Shown: positions 45,337 through 56,034, numbered from the stretch's first letter. The stretch is DNA of 64,000 bases from Aquibacillus saliphilus (GCF_020404745.1 NZ_JAIZAP010000020.1:1-64000); one strand, 5' to 3'. A program made the numbers and translations. Notes: generated from the letters alone by a model not told the origin.

Positions 45337-46701
45337 ATGTTATTTTCTACAAGTTTTTTATCCGAGTTATTTCCCGATACTAAGGGAGCAGCTTTAGACA
45401 ATATTCCGATTTTAGAAGTAACGACAGATAGTAGAAAAAAGTCAAAAAAGTCGTTATTTATCCCGTTAAAAGGGGAATCGTTTGATGGTCATGACTTTAT
45501 CAAAGATGCGTTTAATAATGGAGCAGTAGCTACTATTTGGGAAAAAAATCGAGAATTACCTGCTTTTTTGCCAACCGATTTTCCAGTCTTTTTTGTAGAA
45601 GATACATTAGTAACGTTACAACGATTAGCTAGTGTTTATCGTCAGGATGTAAATCCGATTGTTGTTGGTGTTACTGGTTCAAACGGAAAAACGACGACAA
45701 AGGATTTAATCGGCACAATACTACAATCACACTATAAGACCCACCGGACTAAGGGTAACTTTAATAATCAAATTGGACTACCATTGACAATCCTGTCAAT
45801 GAATAGAGAGACTGAAATGCTTGTCCTAGAAATGGGTATGGACCATTTTGGTGAAATTGAATTATTATCGAAAATCGCAAAACCGGATTATGCAGTGATT
45901 ACGAACATAGGAGAATCACATATTGAATATCTCGGATCTAGAGAAGGTATCGCTCAAGCAAAATTAGAGATACTGTCAGGGATGAAGGAGAATGGACTAC
46001 TAATTATTGACGGTGATGAACCTCTTCTCACTAGCCTGAAAACTAGAGATAATGTTTTGTCGATTGGTTTCGATAAGGACAATGATGTAATTGTCGAGAA
46101 CTATTCAATGACAACAAAGCACACATTGTTCACTCTTAACAATCAGATCCAGTATCAGCTGAATTTATTAGGAAAACACAATGTTAAAAATGCAATCTTT
46201 GCAATAAAAATAGCAGAAAAGCTAAATGTACCGATGGAAAAGATTCATGATTCGTTACTCAATATTGAACTAACAGGTATGCGTTTTGAAATAATTTCTG
46301 GAAAGAACAATGTTACAATTATTAACGATGCTTACAACGCATCGCCAACATCGATGAAAGCTTCAATCGAGGTTCTTAAACAAATGGAGTCTTATCCAAA
46401 AAAAATGCTTATTCTTGGAGATATTTTTGAATTAGGGGAACACTCAAAAAGACTGCACCGTACAGTTGCTGAAGTAATAACTGAAGAAATAGATGTTGTT
46501 TTTACTGTTGGTAGTGATGCACGGGAAATCTCTAAGCAGCTTGTTGAAAATAAATTAACTATTGAAACAAAGCATTTCAACGATAAAGACCAATTGTTAA
46601 ATAGTATTGATGGCTATTTAAATGATCAAACCATCATTTTACTTAAAGCATCTCGTGGAATGAAGTTTGAAACAATACTTGAAGACATGATGAATGAATA
46701 A
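45337..46701 (+). CDS. murF: UDP-MurNAc-tripeptide:D-Ala-D-Ala ligase
   Basis: 454 residues. [19 protein letters not shown] near 107 (ATP loop), [28 protein letters not shown] and [14 protein letters not shown] are MurF motifs. It completes the UDP-MurNAc-pentapeptide. In B. subtilis murF is far away, next to ddl; here it sits between murE and mraY, as in many other bacteria. AAGGAG precedes the ATG. Confidence 0.95.
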   Translation: MLFSTSFLSELFPDTKGAALDNIPILEVTTDSRKKSKKSLFIPLKGESFDGHDFIKDAFNNGAVATIWEKNRELPAFLPTDFPVFFVEDTLVTLQRLASVYRQDVNPIVVGVTGSNGKTTTKDLIGTILQSHYKTHRTKGNFNNQIGLPLTILSMNRETEMLVLEMGMDHFGEIELLSKIAKPDYAVITNIGESHIEYLGSREGIAQAKLEILSGMKENGLLIIDGDEPLLTSLKTRDNVLSIGFDKDNDVIVENYSMTTKHTLFTLNNQIQYQLNLLGKHNVKNAIFAIKIAEKLNVPMEKIHDSLLNIELTGMRFEIISGKNNVTIINDAYNASPTSMKASIEVLKQMESYPKKMLILGDIFELGEHSKRLHRTVAEVITEEIDVVFTVGSDAREISKQLVENKLTIETKHFNDKDQLLNSIDGYLNDQTIILLKASRGMKFETILEDMMNE

Positions 46702-46736
46702 ATGGACGGTTTTTTGCAGTAAAGGAGGAAATAGTT

Positions 46737-47723
46737 GTGAGTGTTTACGTATTAATAATAACGATGGCAATAGCTTTTTTAATAACCGTCCTAATCTCGC
46801 CAATCTTTATCCCTTTCTTACGGAGGTTAAAGTTTGGTCAAAGTATTCGGGAAGAAGGCCCAAAGTCTCACATGAAGAAGATGGGTACACCTACAATGGG
46901 TGGGCTTATGATCCTTTTCAGTGTGACAATAACGACATTGATTATGACCGGAAAGTTCAATCCGGGATCGGTAAGTTTTGAATTACTACTTTTACTACTA
47001 GTATTACTCGGTTTTGGTTTATTAGGATTTCTAGATGATTTTATAAAAGTTGCTTTAAAAAGAAATTTAGGATTAACATCTAAACAGAAGATGGCCGGAC
47101 AAATTCTTATTGCAATTATTTTTTATTTCATATTACGTTATCATGATTTTCCAACCTATATTCAAATTCCAGGCACAAGTATTCAATGGGAACTTGGATG
47201 GGGTTATGCTTTACTAGTTGTATTTATGTTAGTAGGTGCATCCAATGCGGTCAATTTAACGGATGGGCTTGATGGATTATTAGCTGGTACAGCAACAATA
47301 GCTTTTGGAGCGTTTGGAATCTTGGCTTGGTATGCTTTTCCGCAATTCGAGGTTACCATATTCTCATTAGCTGTAGTAGGGTCTTTATTAGGATTTTTAG
47401 TCTTTAATGCCCATCCAGCTAAGGTCTTTATGGGTGATACTGGTTCTTTAGCTTTAGGTGGATCAATTGCAGCTGTCGCAATTCTAACCAAACTTGAAGT
47501 ACTATTAGTTATTATTGGCGGTGTATTTGTCTTAGAAACATTATCCGTTATTATACAGGTTATATCGTTTAAAACTACAGGAAAACGAGTGTTCAAAATG
47601 AGCCCACTTCATCATCATTATGAGTTGCTTGGTTGGTCCGAATGGAGAGTAGTAACAACATTCTGGCTAATTGGACTAATTTTTGCGGCACTTGGTATCT
47701 ATATTGAGGTGTCAGTATTTTGA
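46737..47723 (+). CDS. mraY: Phospho-MurNAc-pentapeptide translocase
   Basis: 328 residues with ten membrane segments. [16 protein letters not shown] near 41, the [10 protein letters not shown] aspartates near 97, [12 protein letters not shown] near 165 and [12 protein letters not shown] near 223, plus [10 protein letters not shown] near 287, are the catalytic blocks. It makes lipid I on undecaprenyl phosphate. GTG start after AAAGGAGG. The stop overlaps the TTG of murD. Confidence 0.96.
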   Translation: MSVYVLIITMAIAFLITVLISPIFIPFLRRLKFGQSIREEGPKSHMKKMGTPTMGGLMILFSVTITTLIMTGKFNPGSVSFELLLLLLVLLGFGLLGFLDDFIKVALKRNLGLTSKQKMAGQILIAIIFYFILRYHDFPTYIQIPGTSIQWELGWGYALLVVFMLVGASNAVNLTDGLDGLLAGTATIAFGAFGILAWYAFPQFEVTIFSLAVVGSLLGFLVFNAHPAKVFMGDTGSLALGGSIAAVAILTKLEVLLVIIGGVFVLETLSVIIQVISFKTTGKRVFKMSPLHHHYELLGWSEWRVVTTFWLIGLIFAALGIYIEVSVF

Positions 47724-49069
47724 ATTCATTAATAAATTTTCCATATCATCATGTGCTTGTGTTAGGACTAGCTAAAAGCGGAACAGCTGCTGCCAAGCTA
47801 CTAAGAACAAGTGGAAAAAAAGTAATCGTCAATGATTTAAAAGCGAGTAGCGACGCACCAGAAGTTACATCGTTAACGGAAATGGGAATTGATGTTATTA
47901 CAGGAAGTCATCCACTAAACGTGTTGGACAACGTAGAAATACTCGTGAAGAACCCTGGAATTCCTTATGATAATAGTATTATAGAAGAAGCCATAAAAAG
48001 AGATATACCTATTATTACCGAAATTGAACTGGCTTCTTATCTAGTAACAGGTTCAATGATTGGAATAACGGGTTCAAACGGTAAAACAACAACCACTACA
48101 CTTGTCTATGAGATGATCAAGCATAGTAACCTGAGTGTGCAAATTGCAGGTAACATTGGCAACGTTGCTACTGAAGTTGCGCAAACAATGAAAGAAGATG
48201 AAACAATGGTGATTGAGCTTTCTTCGTTTCAATTGCTGGGAATTCAATCATTCAGACCTAAAATTTCTGTATTACTTAATTTATTTGAGGCACATCTTGA
48301 CTATCATAAAACACTGGATCATTACAAGCAGGCAAAGTCAAATATCTTCATAAATCAAAAAGAAACAGATTTTTTAGTTTACAACGCGGATGATACAACT
48401 GTCTTAGAAATGATAACTGATGCTAAAGCGGCTAAGATTCCTTTTTCCACTAAGTCTCAATTAAAAGATGGAGCCTGGATTGACGAGCATTATTTATATT
48501 TTCAAAATGAAAAAATCATTGCTTTAGATGACATTGTACTTGTTGGAAATCATAACTTAGAAAACATTCTGGCAGCAGTCTGTGCAGCTAAATTAGATGG
48601 TGCAACAAATGAGGGAATCGTTCAGGTTTTGACAACCTTTACTGGGGTGAAACACAGGCTCCAATTCGTTGACAATATCAGGGGTAGGTTGTTTTATAAT
48701 GATTCAAAAGCAACAAATAGTCTAGCCACATCCAAGGCGCTGTCGTCATTTAAACAACCAACTATATTGTTAGCCGGTGGTTTAGACCGTGGCAATGATT
48801 TTGATGATTTGATATCTCACCTAAAAAATGTGAAAGCAATGATCGTTTTTGGTGAGACAGCAAATAAATTAAAAAAGACTGCGACTGAAGCAGGAATAGA
48901 AACGGTAATATTCGTCGATAATGTAAAACATGCCACTCAAAAAGCATTTCAGCTTTCTGAATCAGACGATGTCATTCTTTTGTCTCCAGCTTGTGCGAGT
49001 TGGGACCAATATCGCACATTTGAAGAAAGAGGGGACATGTTTGTCGATGCTGTGCATACATTGAAGTAG
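47720..49069 (+). CDS. murD: UDP-MurNAc-L-Ala:D-glutamate ligase
   Basis: 449 residues. [17 protein letters not shown] at the start, [19 protein letters not shown] near 115, [10 protein letters not shown] and [11 protein letters not shown] near 323 are MurD motifs. It adds D-Glu to UDP-MurNAc-L-Ala. TTG start overlapping the mraY stop by four bases. Downstream comes a structured 190-base leader before spoVE. Confidence 0.95.
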   Translation: MNSLINFPYHHVLVLGLAKSGTAAAKLLRTSGKKVIVNDLKASSDAPEVTSLTEMGIDVITGSHPLNVLDNVEILVKNPGIPYDNSIIEEAIKRDIPIITEIELASYLVTGSMIGITGSNGKTTTTTLVYEMIKHSNLSVQIAGNIGNVATEVAQTMKEDETMVIELSSFQLLGIQSFRPKISVLLNLFEAHLDYHKTLDHYKQAKSNIFINQKETDFLVYNADDTTVLEMITDAKAAKIPFSTKSQLKDGAWIDEHYLYFQNEKIIALDDIVLVGNHNLENILAAVCAAKLDGATNEGIVQVLTTFTGVKHRLQFVDNIRGRLFYNDSKATNSLATSKALSSFKQPTILLAGGLDRGNDFDDLISHLKNVKAMIVFGETANKLKKTATEAGIETVIFVDNVKHATQKAFQLSESDDVILLSPACASWDQYRTFEERGDMFVDAVHTLK

Positions 49070-49131
49070 GGGCTTGTTTTACTTCTACTATCGACTTATA
49101 GAGAAATGCTTGATAGTATAAGAAAGATCAA

Positions 49132-49212
49132 GGCTTTCGTTACTAGGAACTGGACGCTACCTAAAAATACAGGTTGTCAGCATATATTCCTTTAGCGAAA
49201 GTCGCGTTTTTT
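49132..49212 (+). terminator. Large terminator-like hairpin between murD and spoVE
   Basis: GGCTTTCGTTA pairs with TAGCGAAAGTC (11 bp, two wobbles), extended by AGGAA with TTCCT after a small internal loop. The loop contains a smaller stem (ACCT with AGGT). Six T follow three bases after the stem. Confidence 0.65.
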
Positions 49213-49220
49213 CTAATGAG

Positions 49221-49262
49221 CCCCACATTCCAATGTCTATTGGGAAATGGGGTGTTTTTTTG
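49221..49262 (+). promoter_or_regulatory. Hairpin masking the spoVE ribosome site, ending in a T-run at the start codon
   Basis: CCCCA..TTCCAAT (49221-49234) pairs with ATTGGGA..TGGGG (49239-49252), loop GTCT. The 3' arm is the GGGGTG Shine-Dalgarno sequence. Seven T (49255-49261) follow and run into the TTG start codon at 49260. It therefore looks both like a terminator and like a translation block. Confidence 0.6.
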
Positions 49263-50372
49263 TCTAGTTCAAAACGCAAATCGCTTAACTCACCTGATTT
49301 ACTGCTAACTATTACGGTTTTTACTCTGCTTATTGTTGGTGTAATTATGGTATATAGTGCTTCGGCGATTTGGGCCGAGTACAAGTTTAATGATTCATTT
49401 TACTTTGCAAAAAGACAGCTTTTATTTGCTGGTACAGGAATTATAGCGATGTTTTTCATCATGAATATTCCTTATTTAACCTGGAGGAAGTATGCAAAAC
49501 CAATTCTGATTGTTTGTTTTATTTTACTTATTGCCGTCTTAGTTCCTGGTGTTGGTTTAAAAAGAGGAGGAGCGACAAGTTGGATAGGCGTAGGTGCATT
49601 TAGTATTCAACCTGCGGAATTTATGAAACTTGGACTGATTATCTTTTTATCGACTTATTTGGCATCACACCAAAAATACATAAACTCCTTTAGGAAAGGA
49701 TTTATGCCTTCGATACTTCTGGTGTTCGTAGCCTTTGGATTAATCATGCTGCAACCAGATTTAGGCACAGGTGTGGTACTAATTTTAACTTGTTTAGTAA
49801 TGATATTTATAGCAGGTGCAAAAATATCACACTTTGTAGGACTTGGGATTATAGGGGTGATTGGATTCTTAGGTTTAATTATCTCAGCGCCATACCGAAT
49901 AAATCGAATTACCGCATTTCTCAATCCCTGGGAAGATCCACTAGGAAATGGCTTTCAAATCATTCAATCTCTTTATGCAATAGGTCCAGGTGGTTTAATG
50001 GGAATGGGTTTAGGACAAAGTTTACAGAAGTTTTTTTACTTACCAGAACCACATAATGATTTTATCTTTGCAATATTGGCTGAAGAGCTAGGATTTATTG
50101 GTGGGACCTTTATCTTACTATTGTTTTTTCTTTTACTCTGGAGAGGAATTCGGGTTGCCCTTGCAGCACCTGATACATTTGGGAGCTTACTTGGCCTTGG
50201 GATTATTGGGATGATATCGATACAGGTAATGATCAATATAAGTGTTGTAATTGGACTCATTCCAGTTACAGGGATTACCTTACCATTTCTTAGTTACGGC
50301 GGCTCATCGCTTACTCTAACCCTTTGTTCAATCGGGATATTATTGAATATAAGTAGATATGCAAAGCTATGA
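49260..50372 (+). CDS. spoVE: Stage V sporulation protein E (FtsW/RodA family)
   Basis: 370 residues with ten membrane segments of the SEDS family: MVYSASAIWAEYKFNDSFYF, SIQPAEFMKLGLI, QPDLGTGVVLIL, FLNPWEDPLGNGFQIIQS, and ITLPFLSYGGSS near the end. SEDS proteins polymerise glycan strands; SpoVE pairs with SpoVD for spore cortex. The alternative is FtsW, but position after murD and the close match to SpoVE favour it. Start: TTG at 49260 has GGGGTG before it and gives MSSSKRKSLNSPD, like the B. subtilis N-terminus. The ATG at 49233 lies in a hairpin and lacks a site. Confidence 0.9.
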   Translation: MSSSKRKSLNSPDLLLTITVFTLLIVGVIMVYSASAIWAEYKFNDSFYFAKRQLLFAGTGIIAMFFIMNIPYLTWRKYAKPILIVCFILLIAVLVPGVGLKRGGATSWIGVGAFSIQPAEFMKLGLIIFLSTYLASHQKYINSFRKGFMPSILLVFVAFGLIMLQPDLGTGVVLILTCLVMIFIAGAKISHFVGLGIIGVIGFLGLIISAPYRINRITAFLNPWEDPLGNGFQIIQSLYAIGPGGLMGMGLGQSLQKFFYLPEPHNDFIFAILAEELGFIGGTFILLLFFLLLWRGIRVALAAPDTFGSLLGLGIIGMISIQVMINISVVIGLIPVTGITLPFLSYGGSSLTLTLCSIGILLNISRYAKL

Positions 50373-50384
50373 TAAAGATTCTTG

Positions 50385-50425
50385 GCCCATCTATCAAACT
50401 AGATAGAAAGGGCTATTTTATTTTT
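50385..50425 (+). terminator. Intrinsic terminator after spoVE
   Basis: GCCC..CTATC pairs with GATAG..GGGC, then ATTTTATTTTT. It splits the dcw cluster at the point where murG and murB would be expected. Confidence 0.8.
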
Positions 50426-50754
50426 GCTTGAAATAGGGAAAAAGAATCATAATGTATATACATGCAAAAAGAGAATACGTGAACTATAAAATATGATATA
50501 ATTTTAACTGTGTAAAAGTAGATAGCAGATAGTATCTCGTTTTCTTTTTAAATAATTGAACAATAGATATTCAGTGCTTTACTTGCTGACTTTAAAAGGA
50601 AGATAGTTGATAATATAATGTGAGTGTTTATCAGATTAATTAATAGAACAAAAGCGCAGGCGCCGGAGCTTTACGTAGCTGAATTAATTATACGCAGTAT
50701 GCCGTTTTATAATTTCGTAGATAATAAAAAATGCAAAAAGGGAAGAATTAAGGA
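50426..50754. other. Gene-free gap between spoVE and divIB
   Basis: No gene is visible. GATATAATTTT near 50493 may be a -10 for divIB. Bases 50653-50670 (AGCGCAGGCGCCGGAGCT) are GC-rich in an AT-rich setting and look like a fragment of a common Bacillaceae intergenic repeat. No remnant of murG or murB can be recognised. Confidence 0.5.
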
Positions 50755-51561
50755 ATGAGCAAAAAGAAAATTGTCTCAATTGAAGATAGAATTCCTAAAT
50801 TAAAGCAAGAAAGAAAGAAAAAGGCAAATAGACGATTAATATTTTATCTATCGATTTTTTTTGTGTTAATTTCGATAGTCGTTTATTTGCAATCTTCTCT
50901 TAGTAACGTACATCATGTCGAAGTATCTGGAAATAATTATATTTCCGATCAGGACATTACCAAGTTGAGTCAAATATCAACAGAGGACAACTATTGGAGT
51001 GTTAACAAAGAAACGGCTAAGGAAAATGTAGCTTCTCACGAAGAAATTAAAGAAGTAACTATTTCAAAAAAGTTCCCAACTACAATCATCATTCAAGTTA
51101 AGGAATTAAATCGTGTTGGCTACGTTGAACAGGATGGATCTTATTTTTCGCTACTAGAGAATGGTGTTCTACTTACGTCAAAGCCTTTAAAAACAATTAA
51201 TGGGGACGCTCCGTTATTGACAGGATTCGATAAAGAAACGTATTTACAAGAATTAATTAAAGAGCTTGAACAGCTACCAACTAGTATTGTTAATTTAATA
51301 TCAGAAATCAAATGGAGTCCTACAGAAGGGAATCCATATCAAATTTTGATGTACATGAATGACGGTTTTGAGGTAGAGGGATCGATTCGTAACTTTTCAA
51401 AAACAATGAAGTCCTATCCATCTATTGTTGCACAATTAAGTCCTGATAGTGAAGGTGTTATACATATTGGGGTAGGAGCATATTTTGAATCATATGATAA
51501 TGAAATAATAGACGAAGAAGGATCTACACAAGGGGAGAATCAAGATGAAACTGAAGGGTAG
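50755..51561 (+). CDS. divIB: Cell division protein DivIB (FtsQ)
   Basis: 268 residues: a basic cytoplasmic tail, a membrane helix (about 28-46), a POTRA domain (VHHVEVSGNNYISDQDITKLS), the FtsQ/DivIB beta domain and an acidic tail. It binds FtsL and DivIC and steadies the septal complex, important for sporulation septa. ylxW starts inside its last codons (17-base overlap). Confidence 0.93.
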   Translation: MSKKKIVSIEDRIPKLKQERKKKANRRLIFYLSIFFVLISIVVYLQSSLSNVHHVEVSGNNYISDQDITKLSQISTEDNYWSVNKETAKENVASHEEIKEVTISKKFPTTIIIQVKELNRVGYVEQDGSYFSLLENGVLLTSKPLKTINGDAPLLTGFDKETYLQELIKELEQLPTSIVNLISEIKWSPTEGNPYQILMYMNDGFEVEGSIRNFSKTMKSYPSIVAQLSPDSEGVIHIGVGAYFESYDNEIIDEEGSTQGENQDETEG

Positions 51562-52237
51562 ACACGTAATCTTGTCGCTTGTCCTTTTGATCTCTGGTTT
51601 TCTAATTTCTTTTAATTACCAGTACACAAATAGTGATTCTAGAGTAATTCAATTGTCTGATCAGGAATGGGAAAAAGATTATTATTATCGACAGCAACTG
51701 ATTAATTTAGAGGAAAAGAATTTTGAGTTACGGAATGAACTTGAGAATAAACGACAAGATATTCAACAAATAGAAACAGAACTTGGTCAACAAGAAGAAG
51801 ATACAAGTGATTATGTTGAGCAAAAGAAACAATTACAAATGCTCACTGGTGAGTTGCCTATCAAAGGGAAAGGTATGCAGGTTACACTAAGAGATGCTGA
51901 TTATATCCCATCAGAGGCAAATGCTAATCAGTATATTGTTCATGAACGACACATTCAGTTAGTTTTAAACGAACTGTTTAGTGCTGGAGCAAAAGCAATT
52001 TCAATAAATGGACAACGAATCTTTAAAGATAGTTTTATTGTATGCACAGGACCAGTTATTACTGTTGATGGCTCAAAGTACCCAGCTCCATTTACCATTT
52101 CTGCAATTGGTAATCAAGAGACGTTAGAAACTAGTCTAAATTTGACAAATGGTGTTGTTGACATTTTAGTCGGTGATAACATAGAAGTAACAATGGAAGA
52201 GATGGATAGAATTGAGATGAAAGCAAGGGTAAACTAA
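51545..52237 (+). CDS. ylxW: DUF881-family protein YlxW
   Basis: 230 residues: membrane anchor (about 7-24), coiled coil (about 45-95), then the DUF881 domain with QYIVHERHIQLVLNELFSAGAKAISINGQRI split around its core. Function unknown; two such genes always lie between divIB and sbp in Bacillus. ATG overlaps divIB; GGGGAG precedes it. Confidence 0.88.
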   Translation: MKLKGRHVILSLVLLISGFLISFNYQYTNSDSRVIQLSDQEWEKDYYYRQQLINLEEKNFELRNELENKRQDIQQIETELGQQEEDTSDYVEQKKQLQMLTGELPIKGKGMQVTLRDADYIPSEANANQYIVHERHIQLVLNELFSAGAKAISINGQRIFKDSFIVCTGPVITVDGSKYPAPFTISAIGNQETLETSLNLTNGVVDILVGDNIEVTMEEMDRIEMKARVN

Positions 52238-52252
52238 GAAAGGTGATTTAAC

Positions 52253-52975
52253 TTGAAGATAAGTAATAAAATAATCATTTCCTTGGTATGTGCACTTGCT
52301 GGTTTAATGATTGCTGTTTTATTCCAATCGAACCAGGAACCAGATGAACGTGATACTAGAGACTTATGGGAAATTAGATCGGAATTACAAGTAGAGCAAA
52401 AGGCACAACAACAACTTTATCAACAAATATCTGAAACCGAAAGTGTATTGAACCAGTACCGCGAAGTATCAGAACACCAACAACTTGATACATTAAAAGA
52501 ATCAATTGTGGAACTAAAAGAGGAAGCTGGTTTAACTGAGTTGACAGGAAGTGGCGTGCGAATTACGATTACGCCAATCTTTCAAGGAGGAAATGATAAC
52601 ATTCAGGAGTATCCTACAATATCACCTGAATTACTTAATCGATTGTTAAATGAATTAAATACATATGGTGCAACTGATGTCGCAATCGAAAACGAGCGTA
52701 TTATTAATGTGACACCAATCCGTTATGTTAATGGTAAAACGTATGTGAACAATCATGCACTTCCTTCAATACCAATTGAAATAAGCATTTTATCAGACAA
52801 TCCCAAACGTTTGTTAAACCATATAGAAGTTAGTCAATCACGTGATGATTTTGCAATAGACGATTTGGAACTATCAGCTGAAATTAAAAATAATATAACA
52901 TTGCCTAGTTATGATGAACCAATAATATTGGACGAACTAGATGTAAATGAACAAGTGGAAACGGGTGAAGATTAA
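52253..52975 (+). CDS. ylxX: DUF881-family protein YlxX
   Basis: 240 residues with the same plan as YlxW: membrane anchor (about 7-23), coiled coil and DUF881 domain (LLNRLLNELNTYGATDVAIE). Tandem paralogues. TTG start after AAAGGTGAT. The stop shares a base with the sbp ATG. Confidence 0.87.
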   Translation: MKISNKIIISLVCALAGLMIAVLFQSNQEPDERDTRDLWEIRSELQVEQKAQQQLYQQISETESVLNQYREVSEHQQLDTLKESIVELKEEAGLTELTGSGVRITITPIFQGGNDNIQEYPTISPELLNRLLNELNTYGATDVAIENERIINVTPIRYVNGKTYVNNHALPSIPIEISILSDNPKRLLNHIEVSQSRDDFAIDDLELSAEIKNNITLPSYDEPIILDELDVNEQVETGED

Positions 52976-53343
52976 TGTGGCTACCAGCGCTATTTTTGGT
53001 AGTTGGAATAGCTTTGGGATTATTAACTAACATAACAATTCCAGATCAGTATTCAAATTACCTGTCGATTGCTGTTTTAGCAGCGTTTGATACATTATTT
53101 GGAGGTATAAGAGCTCATTTAGAGAAGAAATTCGATGAAAAAGTATTCATTTCTGGTTTTTTCTTCAATGTAAGTTTAGCTGCTCTTCTTGCCTTCCTTG
53201 GGGTTCAGTTAGGTATAGACCTATATCTTGCAGCGGTCTTTGCATTTGGTGTAAGATTATTCCAAAACATAGCAATAATTAGAAGACAAATGATAGAAGA
53301 AAAGTTTATATTGAAGAAAATTCAAAAATTTAAAAGAAAATAA
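52975..53343 (+). CDS. sbp: Small basic protein Sbp (DUF1290)
   Basis: 122 residues, three or four membrane segments and a basic C-terminus (KKIQKFKRK). LSIAVLAAFDTLFGGIRAHLE is the family core. Unknown role; conserved just ahead of ftsA. A sigma-H promoter begins at its stop codon. Confidence 0.9.
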   Translation: MWLPALFLVVGIALGLLTNITIPDQYSNYLSIAVLAAFDTLFGGIRAHLEKKFDEKVFISGFFFNVSLAALLAFLGVQLGIDLYLAAVFAFGVRLFQNIAIIRRQMIEEKFILKKIQKFKRK

Positions 53344-53370
53344 AAGGAAAATAGTCGTTTTATGTAGAAT
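53343..53370 (+). promoter_or_regulatory. Sigma-H promoter of ftsA-ftsZ
   Basis: AAAGGAAAA (53343-53351), a 12-base spacer and GTAGAAT (53364-53370) fit RnAGGAwww-N12-RnnGAAT at every fixed position. In B. subtilis ftsAZ also has a sigma-H promoter that raises FtsZ at the onset of sporulation. Confidence 0.75.
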
Positions 53371-53549
53371 ATTGTGTATACTTGAAAAGGGTTTTAATTT
53401 TAAATTAGAAAAAGGATTTGTTTGGTACGCGAGTAAAATAGTAAAATTATGGATTTTGATAGATTTTCGATTAAATCGATTGTAATTTTATAAAATATTC
53501 GATACTATTTACACTAATCATATGCCTTAAGATAAGGAGGTGCCTTTCT

Positions 53550-54833
53550 TTGAACAACAATGAAATTTTAGTCAGTCTGGATATAGGTACATCGAAAATA
53601 AAAGTAATAATTGGTGAAGTCCATAACGATTCCTTAAATATTATAGGAGTTGGCACTTCTAAATCAAATGGAATGAAAAAAGGTGCCATTGTTGACATAG
53701 ACCAAACTGTTCAATCGATAAAAACTGCTGTTGAACAAGCTGAGAGAATGGTCGATATGCAAATTGATCGAGTAATAGTGGGGATCAATGGAAATCATAT
53801 ACAATTGCAGCCATGCCACGGAGTCGTCGCTGTTTCAAGTGACAATCGTGAAATTGGTAATGAAGACATTAAACGTGTTATTGATGCTGCACAGGTTATA
53901 TCCGTTCCACCTGAAAGAGAAATTATTGACGTCATTCCAAAGCAATTTATTGTAGATGGCTTAGATGAAATCAACGATCCTAGAGGAATGATAGGTGTTC
54001 GATTGGAAATGGAAGGAACAATTATTACTTGTTCCAAAACAATGCTACATAATATATTAAAGTGTATTGAAAAAGCTAATCTTCAAGTATTAGATATTTG
54101 CCTTCAACCATTAGCAACAGGTTCAATTGCTTTATCAAAAGATGAAAAGAACTTAGGAGTTGCGTTAATTGACATAGGTGGAGGAAGTACTACAATTTCG
54201 GTTTTTGAAGATGATCACCTAGTTTCTTCAAGTGTAGTCCCATTAGGTGGAGATAATATCTCGAAGGATCTTTCCATTGGTTTACGAACTTCATCTGAAG
54301 AAGCTGAAGAGTTGAAAATAAATCATGGACATGCCTTTTATGATGATGCAAGAGAAGAAGAAACATTTGAGACTTCAATTATAGGAAGCAATAAAAAGCA
54401 AACATTTAATCAATTGCAAATTTCTGATATGATTGAAGCTAGATTAGAAGAAATTTATGCATATGCTGATCGAGAAATAAGAAAGATGGGTTATAATGAA
54501 TTACCTGGAGGTTTTGTATTAACTGGTGGTTGTATGAGCATGTCAGGTGCATTGGAACTTGCTCAGGACTTGCTACAGTCAAATGTTCGTATTGCAATTC
54601 CAGATTACATAGGTGTTAGAGAGCCACAGTACACTGCGGGTGTAGGTATCTTGAAGTTTGCCTATCGCAATGCGAAAATACAAGGGAAAGAAATCTCTGA
54701 ATCGGTTACAATATCTGATCATCAGGTACAGAAACCAAAAAAAGTCAAAAGATCAGCAAAACAAAGTGATTCAACTCCAAGTAGGAAAAAAGAATCCGGA
54801 ATCGCTAATTTGTTTAAATACTTTTTTGATTAA
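53550..54833 (+). CDS. ftsA: Cell division protein FtsA
   Basis: 427 residues of the actin-like fold: VSLDIGTSKIKVIIGE (phosphate 1), GVALIDIGGGSTTISVFE (phosphate 2) and PGGFVLTGGCMSMSG (adenosine). The C-terminal end KESGIANLFKYFFD is the amphipathic membrane-targeting helix. FtsA ties FtsZ to the membrane. TTG start after AAGGAGGTG. ftsZ follows. Confidence 0.95.
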   Translation: MNNNEILVSLDIGTSKIKVIIGEVHNDSLNIIGVGTSKSNGMKKGAIVDIDQTVQSIKTAVEQAERMVDMQIDRVIVGINGNHIQLQPCHGVVAVSSDNREIGNEDIKRVIDAAQVISVPPEREIIDVIPKQFIVDGLDEINDPRGMIGVRLEMEGTIITCSKTMLHNILKCIEKANLQVLDICLQPLATGSIALSKDEKNLGVALIDIGGGSTTISVFEDDHLVSSSVVPLGGDNISKDLSIGLRTSSEEAEELKINHGHAFYDDAREEETFETSIIGSNKKQTFNQLQISDMIEARLEEIYAYADREIRKMGYNELPGGFVLTGGCMSMSGALELAQDLLQSNVRIAIPDYIGVREPQYTAGVGILKFAYRNAKIQGKEISESVTISDHQVQKPKKVKRSAKQSDSTPSRKKESGIANLFKYFFD

Positions 54834-54906
54834 ACAGGCGTTCCCTAAACACAATTAAAATGACTTCAATGAATCTTGTAATCTTGCAAACTAGGAGGAA
54901 CGAAAA

Positions 54907-56034
54907 ATGTTAGAGTTTGATACGGACATGGATCAGCTTGCGACGATTAAGGTAATCGGTGTTGGCGGTGGTGGAAGTAATGCTGTTAATCGAATGATAG
55001 AGCACGGCGTCCAGGGCGTTGAATTCATCGCTGTAAATACTGATGCTCAAGCCTTAAATTTATCTAAAGCTGAAATAAAAATGCAAATAGGAACGAAACT
55101 AACACGTGGTTTGGGAGCTGGAGCGAATCCAGAAGTGGGTCGCAAAGCTGCTGAAGAAAGTAAAGAACAGCTTGAAGAAGTGTTAGGTGGCGCTGATATG
55201 GTCTTTGTTACTGCCGGCATGGGTGGCGGTACGGGAACAGGTGCTGCCCCCGTGATTGCTCAAGTTGCAAAGGAACTAGGGGCATTAACAGTAGGTGTAG
55301 TTACCCGTCCATTCAGCTTTGAAGGACGGAAGCGTTCTGCTCAAGCTGTTATAGGTATTGATGGCTTAAAAAGCAGTGTAGATACATTAATCGTTATTCC
55401 TAATGATCGACTATTAGAAATTGTTGATAAGAATACACCGATGTTAGAAGCATTTCGTGAAGCAGATAATGTTCTTCGTCAAGGTGTACAAGGTATCTCC
55501 GATTTAATTGCTGTGCCTGGATTAATTAACGTAGACTTTGCCGATGTAAAAACAATTATGTCTGACAAAGGTTCTGCCTTAATGGGAATTGGTATAGCTA
55601 CAGGTGAAAATAGAGCAACTGAAGCTGCTAAAAAGGCAATTTCTTCGCCACTTTTAGAAACCTCTATTGATGGAGCACATGGTGTGTTAATGAACATTAC
55701 TGGTGGGACAAACCTTAGTCTTTATGAAGTACAAGAAGCAGCAGATATTGTAACTTCTGCAGCTGATCAAGAAGTAAATGTTATTTTTGGTTCAGTTATT
55801 AATGAAGAGCTTAAAGATGAAATTGTTGTTACTGTTATTGCAACTGGATTCGTTGAAACTCAAAGCGATTCCGCAAAACCAAAACAACGTCCGGTGACGA
55901 ATACAACGCACCAGACTGGTGAAAGAAAACGAGATGAATCTCGTAGAGAAGCACCAGCTGAACAAAAGGTTAAGCAAGAGGAAGATACGCTTGATATACC
56001 TACTTTCTTACGTAATAGAAACCGTAGAAGATAA
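54907..56034 (+). CDS. ftsZ: Cell division protein FtsZ
   Basis: 375 residues of the tubulin fold. [15 protein letters not shown], the GTP loop [16 protein letters not shown] near 105 and the T7 loop [10 protein letters not shown] near 208 are intact. A variable linker leads to the conserved tail [14 protein letters not shown] that binds FtsA and SepF. It forms the Z ring. AGGAGG precedes the ATG. A strong terminator ends the dcw cluster. Confidence 0.97.
   Translation: MLEFDTDMDQLATIKVIGVGGGGSNAVNRMIEHGVQGVEFIAVNTDAQALNLSKAEIKMQIGTKLTRGLGAGANPEVGRKAAEESKEQLEEVLGGADMVFVTAGMGGGTGTGAAPVIAQVAKELGALTVGVVTRPFSFEGRKRSAQAVIGIDGLKSSVDTLIVIPNDRLLEIVDKNTPMLEAFREADNVLRQGVQGISDLIAVPGLINVDFADVKTIMSDKGSALMGIGIATGENRATEAAKKAISSPLLETSIDGAHGVLMNITGGTNLSLYEVQEAADIVTSAADQEVNVIFGSVINEELKDEIVVTVIATGFVETQSDSAKPKQRPVTNTTHQTGERKRDESRREAPAEQKVKQEEDTLDIPTFLRNRNRRR

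Noticed and set aside
49233-49259. ATG at 49233 as the spoVE start
   Set aside because: It has no ribosome site and lies in a hairpin arm; the TTG at 49260 fits the known N-terminus.
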